Shown: in pieces, positions 44,143 to 53,156 of the stretch
Layout: every line of letters starts with the position of its first letter
How positions within the stretch are numbered: the first letter of the stretch is position 1
Origin: Schaalia sp. Marseille-Q2122
GTDB taxonomy: Bacteria > Actinomycetota > Actinomycetes > Actinomycetales > Actinomycetaceae
Length of the DNA stretch: 64,000 nucleotides
Direction of reading: 5' to 3'
Assembly (NCBI RefSeq): GCF_903645355.1
Contig: NZ_CAHJXR010000004.1
Coordinates: 124,001-188,000, forward strand
The notes under the pieces: model-generated
Told to the model about the DNA's origin: nothing
The model's database searches: none
The model's input: the letters and a program-made list of their open reading frames with translations, nothing else
Translations under genes and position numbers: made by a program

Positions 44143-45702
44143 ATGCACTTAGGTACTTCCCGCCGTTTTGGCGCACTCGCGGTCATGGTGGCAGCATCTC
44201 TCGCGCTCGCGGCATGTGAAGACGGGCTGAAGTCCGGCGCTCCACAATCGGCCAATGCTGCCGATGGAGGTGCCATTGGTGCCCCGGCCTCGACAAGCGA
44301 TGAGGCTGCTGACACCCCTGCTTCCACGCCCCAATCGGCAAACCCCGTGCCCGCTCCTGCGCCCACCCCTCATGCCAACCCGACACAACCGAACGCCCCT
44401 CAATCGGCACAGACGCCAACCCCTGCTCATCAAGCGGGCTCGGCTGATCCACTTGCTGCCCTCTACCCCGCAGACTTCACCCTCACAGCCCTGTCGGCAG
44501 ACCCTATCGCGGATGTTGCAAAGCCAGAGCGCGCTACCGGCCCCGACTCGGGCCTCGTTGATCCCAGCTACGGCACACGCATTTATCGCGCCACCAGCGC
44601 CGACGAAGGCGAAGGGGGGCGCATGCGTCACGAATACTCGCGCCGTCAAGCCTTCAACGCCGACAACTCGCGCTACCTCGCCCAAGATGCCACCGGGCAC
44701 TGGCATCTCTACGACGGCGCCACTTTTGCTCACCTGACAGCGCTTCAAGGTCTTGCAGGGGACTGTGAACCTCTCTGGCACCCCACCGACCCCGCCGTCT
44801 TCTACTTCACCTCCATCAACGGTGGCCGCATATGGTGGAGCTACAACGGGAACACCGGCGAGAAAACTGAACTCTTCGATTTCACCGGCAAAACCCCCTG
44901 GCCGCAGGCCAGCTCATTTTGGACAAAGGGCGAAGGTACCCTCAGCGCCGACGGCCGCTACCTTGCCCTGATGGCCACGGCATACAACGAGCAAACCCAG
45001 AAGAACACCATCTACGGACTGCTCACCCTTGACCTGCAGAAAAAAGAAATCATCGGCACCCTTGACGCTGAGAAATTTCCCGTTCCGCGCGCCTTCCCCG
45101 ACCACATCAGCACCTCACCCAGTGGCGCATACGCCGTCCCTTCCTGGCTGAAAGAACACGGTGGAACCTGGGCCTACAGTCGCGACTTTTCCCAGTCATG
45201 GAAACTTGCGGAAGGCTCAGAGCATTCCGACCTTGCCTATGGCCCAAACCGTGAGGACTACCTGGTTTATGCCGACTACAGCCGCAGTGCCATTGTGGCG
45301 ATCAACGTTGAAACGCGCGAAGTGACGGACCTGCATACGCTCTACCCCGCACCTGGCGAGGCCTATGCCGTACATGTCAGTGGACAGGCCTTCGGTCGCC
45401 CTGGCTGGGTTGTCATCTCCACCTATGCTGACAGCGCCGACTACGGGAAGGCTTCTCCGTCGCCCACAGTGCGCCCTGAATATCGAAAGGTGTGGCTACA
45501 AGAGCTTGCGCCCGAGGGTCGTGCGCTCAATGTCGCCCACATTCGCGCCAATGAACATGACGTGCAGGGGGATCCGTACTTCCTTGAACCTCAAGCCAGT
45601 GCGTCACGCGACCTCAGCCGCATTATCTTCGCTAGCAACTTTGGTGGTGGCCCGGTGGAAAGCTACGTGGTGACCTTGCCAAACAGTGTTTTCAAAGATT
45701 AG
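44143..45702 (+). CDS. Lipoprotein with a C-terminal beta-propeller
   Basis: 519 residues from ATG 44143 (AAGGAGG just upstream; the frame is open 213 bp further but without a signal). The lipobox L-A-A-C (~24) follows a hydrophobic stretch, so Cys is lipidated. A Pro/Ala/Thr-rich linker (~30-100) leads to ~400 residues of WD40/TolB-like strands: repeated S/T-A-D-G-R-Y-L-A, D-G-A-T-F-A-H-L, W-H-P-T-D-P-A-V-F-Y-F. No catalytic signature seen. It could bind a glycan or peptide at the membrane. It is divergent from the FN3 gene, sharing the 350-bp region with the iron box (43837). Confidence 0.75.
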   Translation: MHLGTSRRFGALAVMVAASLALAACEDGLKSGAPQSANAADGGAIGAPASTSDEAADTPASTPQSANPVPAPAPTPHANPTQPNAPQSAQTPTPAHQAGSADPLAALYPADFTLTALSADPIADVAKPERATGPDSGLVDPSYGTRIYRATSADEGEGGRMRHEYSRRQAFNADNSRYLAQDATGHWHLYDGATFAHLTALQGLAGDCEPLWHPTDPAVFYFTSINGGRIWWSYNGNTGEKTELFDFTGKTPWPQASSFWTKGEGTLSADGRYLALMATAYNEQTQKNTIYGLLTLDLQKKEIIGTLDAEKFPVPRAFPDHISTSPSGAYAVPSWLKEHGGTWAYSRDFSQSWKLAEGSEHSDLAYGPNREDYLVYADYSRSAIVAINVETREVTDLHTLYPAPGEAYAVHVSGQAFGRPGWVVISTYADSADYGKASPSPTVRPEYRKVWLQELAPEGRALNVAHIRANEHDVQGDPYFLEPQASASRDLSRIIFASNFGGGPVESYVVTLPNSVFKD

Positions 45703-46102
45703 GGCTCAGTGTTAACGAAGTACACAGGATGTAGGTGCTATCTCCAGCAAAGGCTTTCCCACCTGCCTGAGTGTTTCTCGCCCGTCCCAGTGTTTCCTAA
45801 CGACGCAACACAGAGGATGTCGGGTGCTCACGAGATTGCATTAATGACATGTGAATGCTGGATGTGGATATGTGTACTGATGATGGATATGTGCCACCTG
45901 TATGGGACGCTGATATATCCCAGTGCATTGTCGCGTGACCCGAAGCGTTCTACGGTTATTTTAGGACCTTTGCCGCAGTGCCCTTTCCCGCAACGGCGCG
46001 GGAATTTCATGGGGTTCTCATTTTTGTGTGAAAGAATGGGGCATTGGTGGGCGTGTATCCAGATTGATGCCGCCGACGCGGATGATGAGGGGGAGATTTC
46101 AG
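45703..46102. other. Intergenic region without a gene
   Basis: 400 bp. The part at ~45836-45925 is AT-richer and full of ATGTG/GATATG runs, possibly a promoter zone. No RNA structure, repeat or ORF with a credible start was seen. Confidence 0.5.
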
Positions 46103-47771
46103 ATGCCGCTGTTCGAGCTTGAGGGCGGACGCCTGGTGCCTGCGCAGTTTGGCAGGACTGTCGCTGAGGGCCTGACGGAGGATGTGCTCGAGACGGTGCG
46201 TAGTCAGGTTCTTGAGATTGTTGCCCGCCCGTTATTCCCCATCACCTGGCGCGACATGTCGCGCGCGCATGAGGGCGTGGGGGATAGCCCGCGCCTGACG
46301 GCTCTCGACGCGACCGGCCAGGTCGTTGCGGTGGAGGTCCTTGCTCACCTCAACTCCGAGGCTCTTATTACCTCTCTTTCTCGTTTGGCTGACGCGGCCG
46401 CCCTGTCCTGGACGGACCTGGCCAGCGAGTATCCCGGCGGCATTCCCGCTTTCCGTGAGGGGTGGGCGAACTTCCGTGACTCGATGCCGCCCTCGCCGGG
46501 CGCCGGCCCCCGCCTGATCATGGTCGTCGGATCTATTGATCCGCAGGTCCGTCCCGCTTTGGAGGTCCTGGCAGCCTCCGGCGTTGAGATCCACGAAATC
46601 TCCCTGCGTCGCATGTCCAGCGGCCGCGCGTTCTTGGATGTCGCCCCCGTCGGCCCGCGCATTTACGCGCACGTCCCGCAGCTTTTGGGTCAGGGTTCGA
46701 CTGTCGAGGCCCTTCCCGTGGGTTCCTTTGGTGCGCAGCAGGCGGTTCAGCCCCAGGTTGCGTCAGCCCAGCCGAGCCCAGCCGAATCTAGCCCAGCCGA
46801 ACCTAGCCCAGCCCAGCCGAGCCCAGCCCAGCCCACCCCACGCCGTCCTCGCCCTCCCAGCCCCCCCCGAGGTGTCCTCGTCGGCCCCGGCGATGTCGCC
46901 GCCCGCACCCGCCGAGAAGGGAGAGAAGACCGAGAAGTGGGAGAAGGCGCCGGAGCAGGCAAGCGCCGCAGGAGGCCTCTCCTCGCGGGCTCCATCCGCG
47001 ACCGTTGCTTCCCACCCCGAGGTCCCCGTTCAGACGGCCGAGACTGCACCTTCTGAGGACACTCGCGACGCTCACGAGCACCCCCACACCGGCACTTTCC
47101 CGCAGGCGGCCATCGCTACCGCACTGGCTGACGAGGGCGTTCGCGCCGCTCAGTCGCGCGCAGCCGTGCAGTCTGGCGCAGCCAAGGATGAGGCCTCGCC
47201 CGCTCCGCTTGCTCCGGCTAAGCCCGCTCCCGTCGTGGAGCCCAGCGTCTTTGAAGAGCCTGCGATTGAACGCACCCGTGAGAGGACGCTGCGTCCTCGC
47301 CCTCGTGCGCGCCACGCGGCCACGGACTCCCCGGTTGCCCGCGAGCGTGAACTGCCCACGCGCGGGGAGCAAGCTCACAGTCAGGCCGCTGCTGAATCGG
47401 CAGCTCATTCGGCGCTTTTCGCTTTGCATGAGCGTGAAATGAAGGTGAATCGCGCCCGCCAAGAGGGCGTGCCCGTGTATGACCGTGATGCGGAGGGTCT
47501 GCGTGTCCTGGCAGGAATCGTTGGTGAGCGCACGCCTCTGGGGGTGCGCCCCTCCATTAGTCTGCGGATGCCGATGTTCCTTACGGAAGAAGGCTCGATC
47601 CTTGTGGGGGGAACCGTGTTCACGAATCCCACTGAGGCCCTGGCCTTTAATGGTCACCAGGGTATGAATGGGTGGCTGGAGCTGCGTTTGGGCGATGCAC
47701 TTGGCCCGTCTTTGGCTGAGGCCCTTGACGAGGTGAACGCCGACATCCTTCGCGAGTACGAAGGTAGCTAA
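46103..47771 (+). pseudogene. Frame-split gene: nuclease-like N-domain and RAMA-like C-domain
   Basis: Starts at ATG 46103 (GGGGGAG upstream; M-P-L-F-E-L-E-G-G). Frame 1 is read to a stop at 47056, but native-looking protein continues in another frame to 47771 (~555 residues in total). The two frames join naturally if the run of eight C at 46861-46868 had seven: then P-S-P-P-E-V-S-S-S-A-P follows. Residues ~1-215 have a restriction-endonuclease-like core (A-L-D-A-T-G-Q-V-V-A-V-E-V-L). The C-terminus (S-I-L-V-G-G-T-V-F-T-N-P-T-E-A-L ... M-N-G-W-L-E-L) resembles a RAMA domain. The linker contains a run of AGCCC/AGCCG pentamers (46768-46840). It is broken as given; either a sequencing indel or a phase-variable tract. 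Function unknown. Confidence 0.7.
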
Positions 47772-47821
47772 GGCGGCTGGCCAGTGTCGTGGGTTCACCG
47801 TCTGGCTTGCTGAGTATCTAT

Positions 47822-47862
47822 ATGGGAGTGCCCCCATGCGTTGTTCATGGGGGCACTCCCAT
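47822..47862 (+). terminator. Terminator after the frame-split gene
   Basis: 17-bp perfect stem (47822-47838 with 47846-47862), 7-nt loop, 50 bp past the 47771 stop; the U-tail is weak (TCGCG). Confidence 0.75.
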
Positions 47863-47920
47863 TCGCGTAGCCTTCCGCCCCGTCACACATTCATTGACCC
47901 ACCGTGGGCGCAGAGCAAAG

Positions 47921-48001
47921 ATGGAGCACTTGTTGCATAGCGTGCCGCTTGCGACCTTTTGTCACACCTGCAGGTGTCACACGCTGCAACAAGTGCTCCA
48001 T
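47921..48001. repeat. 17-bp perfect inverted repeat with inner palindrome
   Basis: ATGGAGCACTTGTTGCA (47921-47937) and its complement (47985-48001) enclose 47 bp with the palindrome ACACCTGCAGGTGT. Layout and inner TTTTGTCACAC resemble the 13162-13211 hairpin (TTTTGTGACAC). Confidence 0.8.
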
Positions 48002-48024
48002 AATCGGGGGGCCGATAGCGAGCA

Positions 48025-48054
48025 ACGGCCGCGCTGCCTGAGCAGCGCGGCCGT
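48025..48054 (-). terminator. GC-rich hairpin downstream of the hydrolase gene
   Basis: 13-bp stem (48025-48037 with 48042-48054) around CTGA, 28 bp past the stop of the minus-strand hydrolase gene. U-tail not evident. Confidence 0.6.
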
Positions 48055-48081
48055 GCGCGTGAGTATGAAAACCTCGGGGCC

Positions 48082-49206
48082 TTAGATAAACGCTCCGACC
48101 CAGCGACGCATGGTGTCCCACACTTGGGCACGAACTGCAGGCGCGGACAAGAACAGGTCGTGCACGCCGTCGAAGCGGGCGATGGTGACCTGGGGTCCAA
48201 GGCGCGCGGAGCGGTCGACGATGGCCTCCACGTCTAGGACAACGTCGGTGGAAAAGACCTCTTCGGTCCATTCTTCGCCGAAGTAGGTGGCGTGGGAAAC
48301 CATGGAGAGGATGGGGGCTTCGATGGTGGCTTCCTTTTCGATCTGGCCGTGTGCGGCCATGATCGTGTCCATCCACCCGACGGGTACGGGGTAGCTTTCG
48401 GGCCGTTTCCACTCGCGGGCGAAGTCCCAGCCTGTGACGGCTGGGTCGTTCTCGTGGCCGGTGAGTTCTTCGGGCAGGTCGAAGCCGGATTCTGCCCATC
48501 CGCCGCCCAGGGAGCGCCCGTAGTGGTCGGGGCCTGTTCCCATGGGGAGTTCCCAGTGGGGGTTGCGGCTGGCGATGCGTCCGAGGACGGGTTGGATGGT
48601 GGAGCGCATGGAGGCTGCCGACTGCATTTCCAGCCATGCGGAGTTGAGGATGAGGCCGGAGATGACGCCGGGGTGGCGGTAGGTCCACATGGTGAGGATG
48701 AGTCCGCCGGTGGAGTGTCCGATGAGGACGAGGGGCAGGTCGGGGACTTCGCTGCGGATGAGGTCGAGGGCTTCGGAGACGTCCTCGTCGTAGTCGGCGA
48801 GGTCGGTGATGAATCCGATGGTTTGGTGGGGCCGCAGGGATCGCCCGTATTTACGCAGGTCGAGGGCGTAGAAGCTGCCTCCCCATGCGGCGACGTTGCG
48901 GGCGAGTTCGTGTTGGAAGAAGTAGTCGTTGCGTCCGTGGACGTAGAGGGCGACGAAGCGTGGGGTGGCGGTGGCGCCCTCGTAGGCCTGGGGATCGTCG
49001 GCGGGGAGGTAGCGCACGAGGGTGGCGACACATTCGCCTTCGTCGTCAGGGAGGAGGGCAAGGGTGCGTGATTGGAAGCCGGGGCCCATGATGTCGGCGC
49101 GCCAAGCGTCGGCGGGGGGTGGCCCGTCGTCTCCCCAGGGGGCGAGGACGTCGATGGGGAGTGTGTCTTCGGCCTGCTCGGTGGTCACTTCGTCGTGGTC
49201 AGTCAT
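48082..49206 (-). CDS. Alpha/beta hydrolase (lysophospholipase-like)
   Basis: 374 residues, ATG 49206. The nucleophile elbow G-H-S-T-G-G (~165), oxyanion region Y-V-H-G-R-N-D-Y, and F-D-G-V-H-D near the C-terminus (His) give a complete Ser-Asp-His set of the serine aminopeptidase/monoglyceride lipase type. No signal peptide, so cytoplasmic. It probably acts on a lipid or ester; substrate not predictable. Monocistronic on the minus strand. Confidence 0.88.
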   Translation of the reverse strand: MTDHDEVTTEQAEDTLPIDVLAPWGDDGPPPADAWRADIMGPGFQSRTLALLPDDEGECVATLVRYLPADDPQAYEGATATPRFVALYVHGRNDYFFQHELARNVAAWGGSFYALDLRKYGRSLRPHQTIGFITDLADYDEDVSEALDLIRSEVPDLPLVLIGHSTGGLILTMWTYRHPGVISGLILNSAWLEMQSAASMRSTIQPVLGRIASRNPHWELPMGTGPDHYGRSLGGGWAESGFDLPEELTGHENDPAVTGWDFAREWKRPESYPVPVGWMDTIMAAHGQIEKEATIEAPILSMVSHATYFGEEWTEEVFSTDVVLDVEAIVDRSARLGPQVTIARFDGVHDLFLSAPAVRAQVWDTMRRWVGAFI

Positions 49207-49542
49207 GCCAACCAGGGTACGCTGTGGGGGCTGCTTGGGGTCGGATTCGAGGGGGCGTCGAATAAGTGTTCAGGGGTGGGAATGGGGGGTGAACGAAGGT
49301 TTCAGTTGAGGAAAAGGGGGCTGACCTTTGTTTGCGCGTGAGACAAATGTTGCGGATGTTGCGATTGTGACTATTGTTGCGTATGCGACAGAAGAGGTAT
49401 CTGTTGTAATTGTGATGAATGTTGCATGTGGGAGATGATTCCGTTAATCTGATGCGGAATGTAAAGGCGCGTACCCTCCTCGCGAGGGTGCGAGTCATAC
49501 ACTCCCCATCAACATGACAATGACCTGAACAAGGAATCCATT
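49207..49542. other. Divergent promoter region of hydrolase and NlpC/P60 genes
   Basis: 336 bp. A stretch at 49350-49435 has several imperfect ATTGTTGCGTATG / TGTTGCGGATG / ATGTTGCATG repeats, which could bind a regulator. A short hairpin (ACCCTC...GAGGGT, 49475-49492) lies before the NlpC start. No ydaO-type riboswitch was recognised, although such genes often have one in actinobacteria. Confidence 0.4.
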
Positions 49543-50853
49543 GTGAGTATCTTCCGTTCCGGCGGACAGAAGGGTCGTCTCACGGCGGCCCTGAGCGTGG
49601 GCACCGTCCTCGCCCTCTGCCTGCCCACCCTTGCCTGGGCCGCGCCCGGAGATGACGATATTGCGCGCGCCCGCGCCGAAGAAGAAGCAGCGCGCATGTC
49701 GGTGGCCCGTATCGAAGTTGAGCTCGCAACCGTCGCTACTCAGGCCCAGCAGGCGCTTCAAGCCGCTCAGATTGCCGCTGAACAGTACAACGGCGCGCGC
49801 GTCGCCCTCGACGAGGCCACCGCCGCAGCGAAGAAGGCCCAAAACGAGGCTGACGCCGCCCAAGCCGAGTACGAGAAGGGTCGCCAGGAAGTCGCCTCCG
49901 TCGCGCAAGCCGCCTACCGCAATGGCGGGTCGGCCTTGGATTCCCTCGCCCCCTATCTCGAAGCCGAAGGCCTGCGCGCGGTGGAAGCGCGCCAGACCAC
50001 GTTGACGACCTTCGGTAACCAGGCCAACGTCAAGATGCAAAAGGTTGCGGCCCTCGAGCAGGTCGCCGACGTCATGCAAAAGGCCGCCGATAAGGCCCTT
50101 GATCTGCAAAAGACGGCCACCGCTGAGGTCGAGGAGCGTTCGAAGGCGGCGGAGAAGGCCGCAAATGAGGCAGCCGCCGTGCAGGCCGAAACCGAGATGC
50201 GCCGAGACGTCTTGCGTCAGGAACTCGCACGGAAGCAAAACACGACGGTAGAGCTCATTGAAGCCAAGGAGCGCGCCGAGGCTGAAGCGCGCGCAGCTGC
50301 AGAAGCGGCAGCCGCACAGCGAGCAGCTGAAGAGGCCGCTCGTCGCCGTGAGGAAGCTCGTCGTCGTGAAGCTGAGGAGGCCGCTCAGCGTGACGCCTAC
50401 CGTCCCGCTCCGGCCCCTGAACCCGCTCCCTACATTCCGCCAGCTCCGCCGTCGCGAGGCAATGTTGGTGCTGCTCAAGGCGCGATCGACGTTGCCAAGA
50501 GTCTGCTGGGCTCCCCCTATGTCTGGGGTGGTGAAGGTGGCGCCGACGGCGGTTACGACTGCTCCGGTCTTGTGACTGTCGCCTACCGCTCCCAGGGGAT
50601 CTACCTGGAGCACTGGTCGGTTGCCCAGTACCGCTACGGCGCGTCGGGGGGTTCCTACGTGTCGCTAGGCGATGCTGAACCGGGCGACCTCGTCTTCTGG
50701 TCATCGAATGGGTCGGCATCGGGCGTCTATCACGTGGCGATCTACCTTGGTGGCGGCCAGATTATTGAGGCTGCAACCTTTGGTGTTCCCCTGCGCATTA
50801 CGGGTATGTATAACCGTGGCGCGATGATGCCCTACGCCGTGCGCGTCGTCTAA
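49543..50853 (+). CDS. NlpC/P60 peptidoglycan endopeptidase with coiled-coil domain
   Basis: 436 residues, GTG start; signal peptide ends A-W-A-A-P. Residues ~35-285 are one long Ala/Glu-rich coiled coil (RipC-like); then a Pro linker (P-A-P-E-P-A-P-Y-I-P-P-A-P-P) and the NlpC/P60 domain with catalytic Cys in Y-D-C-S-G-L (~340) and His in Y-H-V-A-I-Y (~396). It should cut D-iGlu-mDAP/Lys bonds in stem peptides, most likely for daughter-cell separation. The coiled coil usually regulates the hydrolase (FtsEX-type control in RipC). Terminator at 50971. Confidence 0.93.
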   Translation: MSIFRSGGQKGRLTAALSVGTVLALCLPTLAWAAPGDDDIARARAEEEAARMSVARIEVELATVATQAQQALQAAQIAAEQYNGARVALDEATAAAKKAQNEADAAQAEYEKGRQEVASVAQAAYRNGGSALDSLAPYLEAEGLRAVEARQTTLTTFGNQANVKMQKVAALEQVADVMQKAADKALDLQKTATAEVEERSKAAEKAANEAAAVQAETEMRRDVLRQELARKQNTTVELIEAKERAEAEARAAAEAAAAQRAAEEAARRREEARRREAEEAAQRDAYRPAPAPEPAPYIPPAPPSRGNVGAAQGAIDVAKSLLGSPYVWGGEGGADGGYDCSGLVTVAYRSQGIYLEHWSVAQYRYGASGGSYVSLGDAEPGDLVFWSSNGSASGVYHVAIYLGGGQIIEAATFGVPLRITGMYNRGAMMPYAVRVV

Positions 50854-50970
50854 GGGAGCAGCGAGGCGAGCCCGCCAGAGAGTTCGTTGGTCAGCGTTGG
50901 CCCGCCACGTTGGCTGGTCAGCGTTGGCTAGCCGAACGCGGGAGGTGCCGCGTTGACAGTTCGTCAATAA

Positions 50971-51009
50971 AGGTCTGGGGCGGTGGGATATTCCCACCGC
51001 CCCAGACCT
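50971..51009. terminator. Terminator between NlpC/P60 and ppa genes
   Basis: 18-bp perfect stem (50971-50988 with 50992-51009), 3-nt loop. It lies between convergent genes and can serve both strands. Confidence 0.88.
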
Positions 51010-51072
51010 GTGTTGGAGCTGTTTTAAGGGGGGGCAAGCCTCCCTCAGTGCGCGCCCCCTGGCGCGCGCGAC

Positions 51073-51567
51073 TCAGTGCTGATCGCCAGCATCCTTGAGG
51101 CGCTGGAAGGAGCGACGAATTTCCTCCTCGGCGGCCTCGCGGCCCACCCAGTGAGCGCCCTCAACCGACTTACCGGGCTCGAGGTCCTTGTAGACCTCGA
51201 AGAAGTGCTGAATTTCTAGGCGGTGGTATTCCGAGACGTCATCAATGTCGGTACGCCAGGAGGCGCGCTGGTCAGCGGCGGGCACGCACAAGACCTTATC
51301 GTCGCCGCCCTTTTCGTCGCGCATACGGAACATGCCCAGCGCGCGGCAACGAATGACGCAGCCAGGGAAGGTGGGTTCGTCCAGGAGGACGAGGGCGTCG
51401 AGGGGGTCGCCGTCTTCACCAAGGGTGTCGTCGATGAACCCGTAGTCGTCCGGATAGCGTGTTGAGGTGAAGAGCATGCGGTCGAGGCGGATGCGGCCGG
51501 TCTCGTGATCGATCTCGTACTTATTGCGATTCCCCTTGGGAATCTCGATTGTGACGTCGAATTCCAT
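51073..51567 (-). CDS. ppa: Inorganic pyrophosphatase, family I
   Basis: 164 residues from ATG 51567 ([17 protein letters not shown]), chosen because GGAG lies 6 nt upstream; an in-frame ATG 12 bp earlier is possible. The metal-binding [10 protein letters not shown] motif and Y-P-D-D-Y-G-F-I are complete. It hydrolyses PPi to phosphate in the cytoplasm. It is convergent with the NlpC gene and divergent from dacB, as in other actinobacteria. Confidence 0.97.
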   Translation of the reverse strand: MEFDVTIEIPKGNRNKYEIDHETGRIRLDRMLFTSTRYPDDYGFIDDTLGEDGDPLDALVLLDEPTFPGCVIRCRALGMFRMRDEKGGDDKVLCVPAADQRASWRTDIDDVSEYHRLEIQHFFEVYKDLEPGKSVEGAHWVGREAAEEEIRRSFQRLKDAGDQH

Positions 51568-51727
51568 GTCTGTCTCCATCCAGCCTGTGAGGTCGTCATC
51601 ATCGGGGAGGTGCCCGATTTTTGCCGTCTGCTCCGCCCGGTTTTGGTGCCGTGCGGCCTGTTTATTCGAGTCTGCCGCGCGCACCGTCTATTGTGAACGA
51701 CGGAGAGGAACACCAAGGGGGTCACCT

Positions 51728-53107
51728 ATGCGACGCAGAACTATTGCTGCGATTGTATGCTTAACTTTCGTTTTACTGGGCATTGGAGCCTACCTCGTGG
51801 CGAGTTTTTACCGCCCCTTTGCCTCCCCTGATGATGAACTGGGACCTATTGCCGCCACCGCAGCCCCAGACCTAGAACCTCAGTCCCAGCCTGCCCTGCA
51901 CAGCGGCCAGGTGCGTCAAGCTCAGGAAGTAACGGCCGAACAGGTCCAAGAAGCCTATGCGCAGATCGCTCAACTCGACAGTGACCAGCCGTGGACGGCG
52001 TGGGCGCATGTGGTGGATGCTCAGACCGGCCAGACACTTCTGGACGAGGGTGCAGCTCAGCTGCGCACGCCCGCATCGGTAACAAAGATCCTCACCGCTT
52101 TCACGGCTTATACCCATCTGGATGAGAACGCTCGCCTCGCGACGGGCACCTCGCTCCTTGGCACCGACCTCTTCTTGTGGGGCCAGGGAGATATCCTCCT
52201 CGCCCGAGGCGAGGGCAACCCCCGCGCCATCAACGGGCACGCGGGCGTTGCTGACCTGGCGGCCGATACCCTCGCCGCCCTTCAAGAACGAGGGATCAGC
52301 ACGGTGACCTTGCGCTGGCAGGCCAACCCCTTCGAGGGCCCGTCCCACCTGCCTGCCTGGACCGCTCAGGAGGTCGGAAACTACGAGGGCCATGTGGCGG
52401 CCTTCGCTATCGACGCTGGCCGTGTCGGTGTGGACAGCAATGCCTTCCGCTCCGACCCGGAAATGGACGTTGCCCTCGAACTTGCCGCTCACCTGCGCAA
52501 TGGGGGTGTGGAAGCGATCGTCACTGCTGAAGGAGAGGCCCCCGAGGGGGCCCAAGAGCTTGCCCGCGTCGAGTCGGCGACCTTGGGGCAGCAGATCCGC
52601 TTCATGCTCCACGAGTCGGATAACACCCTCGCTGACCAGCACTGTCGCCTGGCCGCGCAGGCAGCCGAGGTGGAGACTTCCTTCTCGGGTGCGACGGCGA
52701 ATATCACCAACACTATGTTGGGGGCTGGTGTTGAGGTTGCCGGAATGAAGTTGGAGGACTGCTCGGGCCTGTCCACGAATGACCGCATTGCCCCTGAGAC
52801 CATGACCGGCACCTTACTCAAGGCGATGAATGCTGAGCGCGCGGACTTGCGTGACCTTGTGCGCGCTCTGCCGTGGGGTGCCTGGCAGGGGACAATGATT
52901 CGCCGTTATGAGGGCAATGAGGCTGCGGGGAATGTGCAGGCCAAGACCGGTTCCTTGTCTCAGGTGACTTCTTTGGCGGGCATTGTGCGTACCTCCACGG
53001 GGCGGGAGCTGGTGTTCGCGGTTGGCCTCGAAGGGACAGCCGAGGGGGAGTCCTACTTCCTGCGCTCGCATATTGATTCCTTCATTGAACGTTTGTCCGC
53101 CCTGTGA
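51728..53107 (+). CDS. dacB: D-alanyl-D-alanine carboxypeptidase/endopeptidase, PBP4 type (S13)
   Basis: 459 residues from ATG 51728 (AAGGGGGTC upstream); the longer frame reads back into ppa. An uncleaved-looking N-terminal membrane helix (I-A-A-I-V-C-L-T-F-V-L-L-G-I-G-A-Y-L-V-A) anchors it outside the cell. Active-site motifs: S-V-T-K (~117), S-D-N (in H-E-S-D-N-T), K-T-G (in A-K-T-G-S-L). It trims or cleaves D-Ala cross-links in peptidoglycan. First gene of the dacB-zincin-tilS-hpt-ftsH-fol run. Confidence 0.94.
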   Translation: MRRRTIAAIVCLTFVLLGIGAYLVASFYRPFASPDDELGPIAATAAPDLEPQSQPALHSGQVRQAQEVTAEQVQEAYAQIAQLDSDQPWTAWAHVVDAQTGQTLLDEGAAQLRTPASVTKILTAFTAYTHLDENARLATGTSLLGTDLFLWGQGDILLARGEGNPRAINGHAGVADLAADTLAALQERGISTVTLRWQANPFEGPSHLPAWTAQEVGNYEGHVAAFAIDAGRVGVDSNAFRSDPEMDVALELAAHLRNGGVEAIVTAEGEAPEGAQELARVESATLGQQIRFMLHESDNTLADQHCRLAAQAAEVETSFSGATANITNTMLGAGVEVAGMKLEDCSGLSTNDRIAPETMTGTLLKAMNAERADLRDLVRALPWGAWQGTMIRRYEGNEAAGNVQAKTGSLSQVTSLAGIVRTSTGRELVFAVGLEGTAEGESYFLRSHIDSFIERLSAL

Positions 53108-53156
53108 TGGGCGCTGCTCAGTGGGGACTTTTGGCGCGAAGGAGCGGGCTAGACTG

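Noticed and set aside
49207-49542. ydaO riboswitch before the NlpC/P60 gene
   Set aside because: The conserved G-rich and GCUAAC-type segments are not there.
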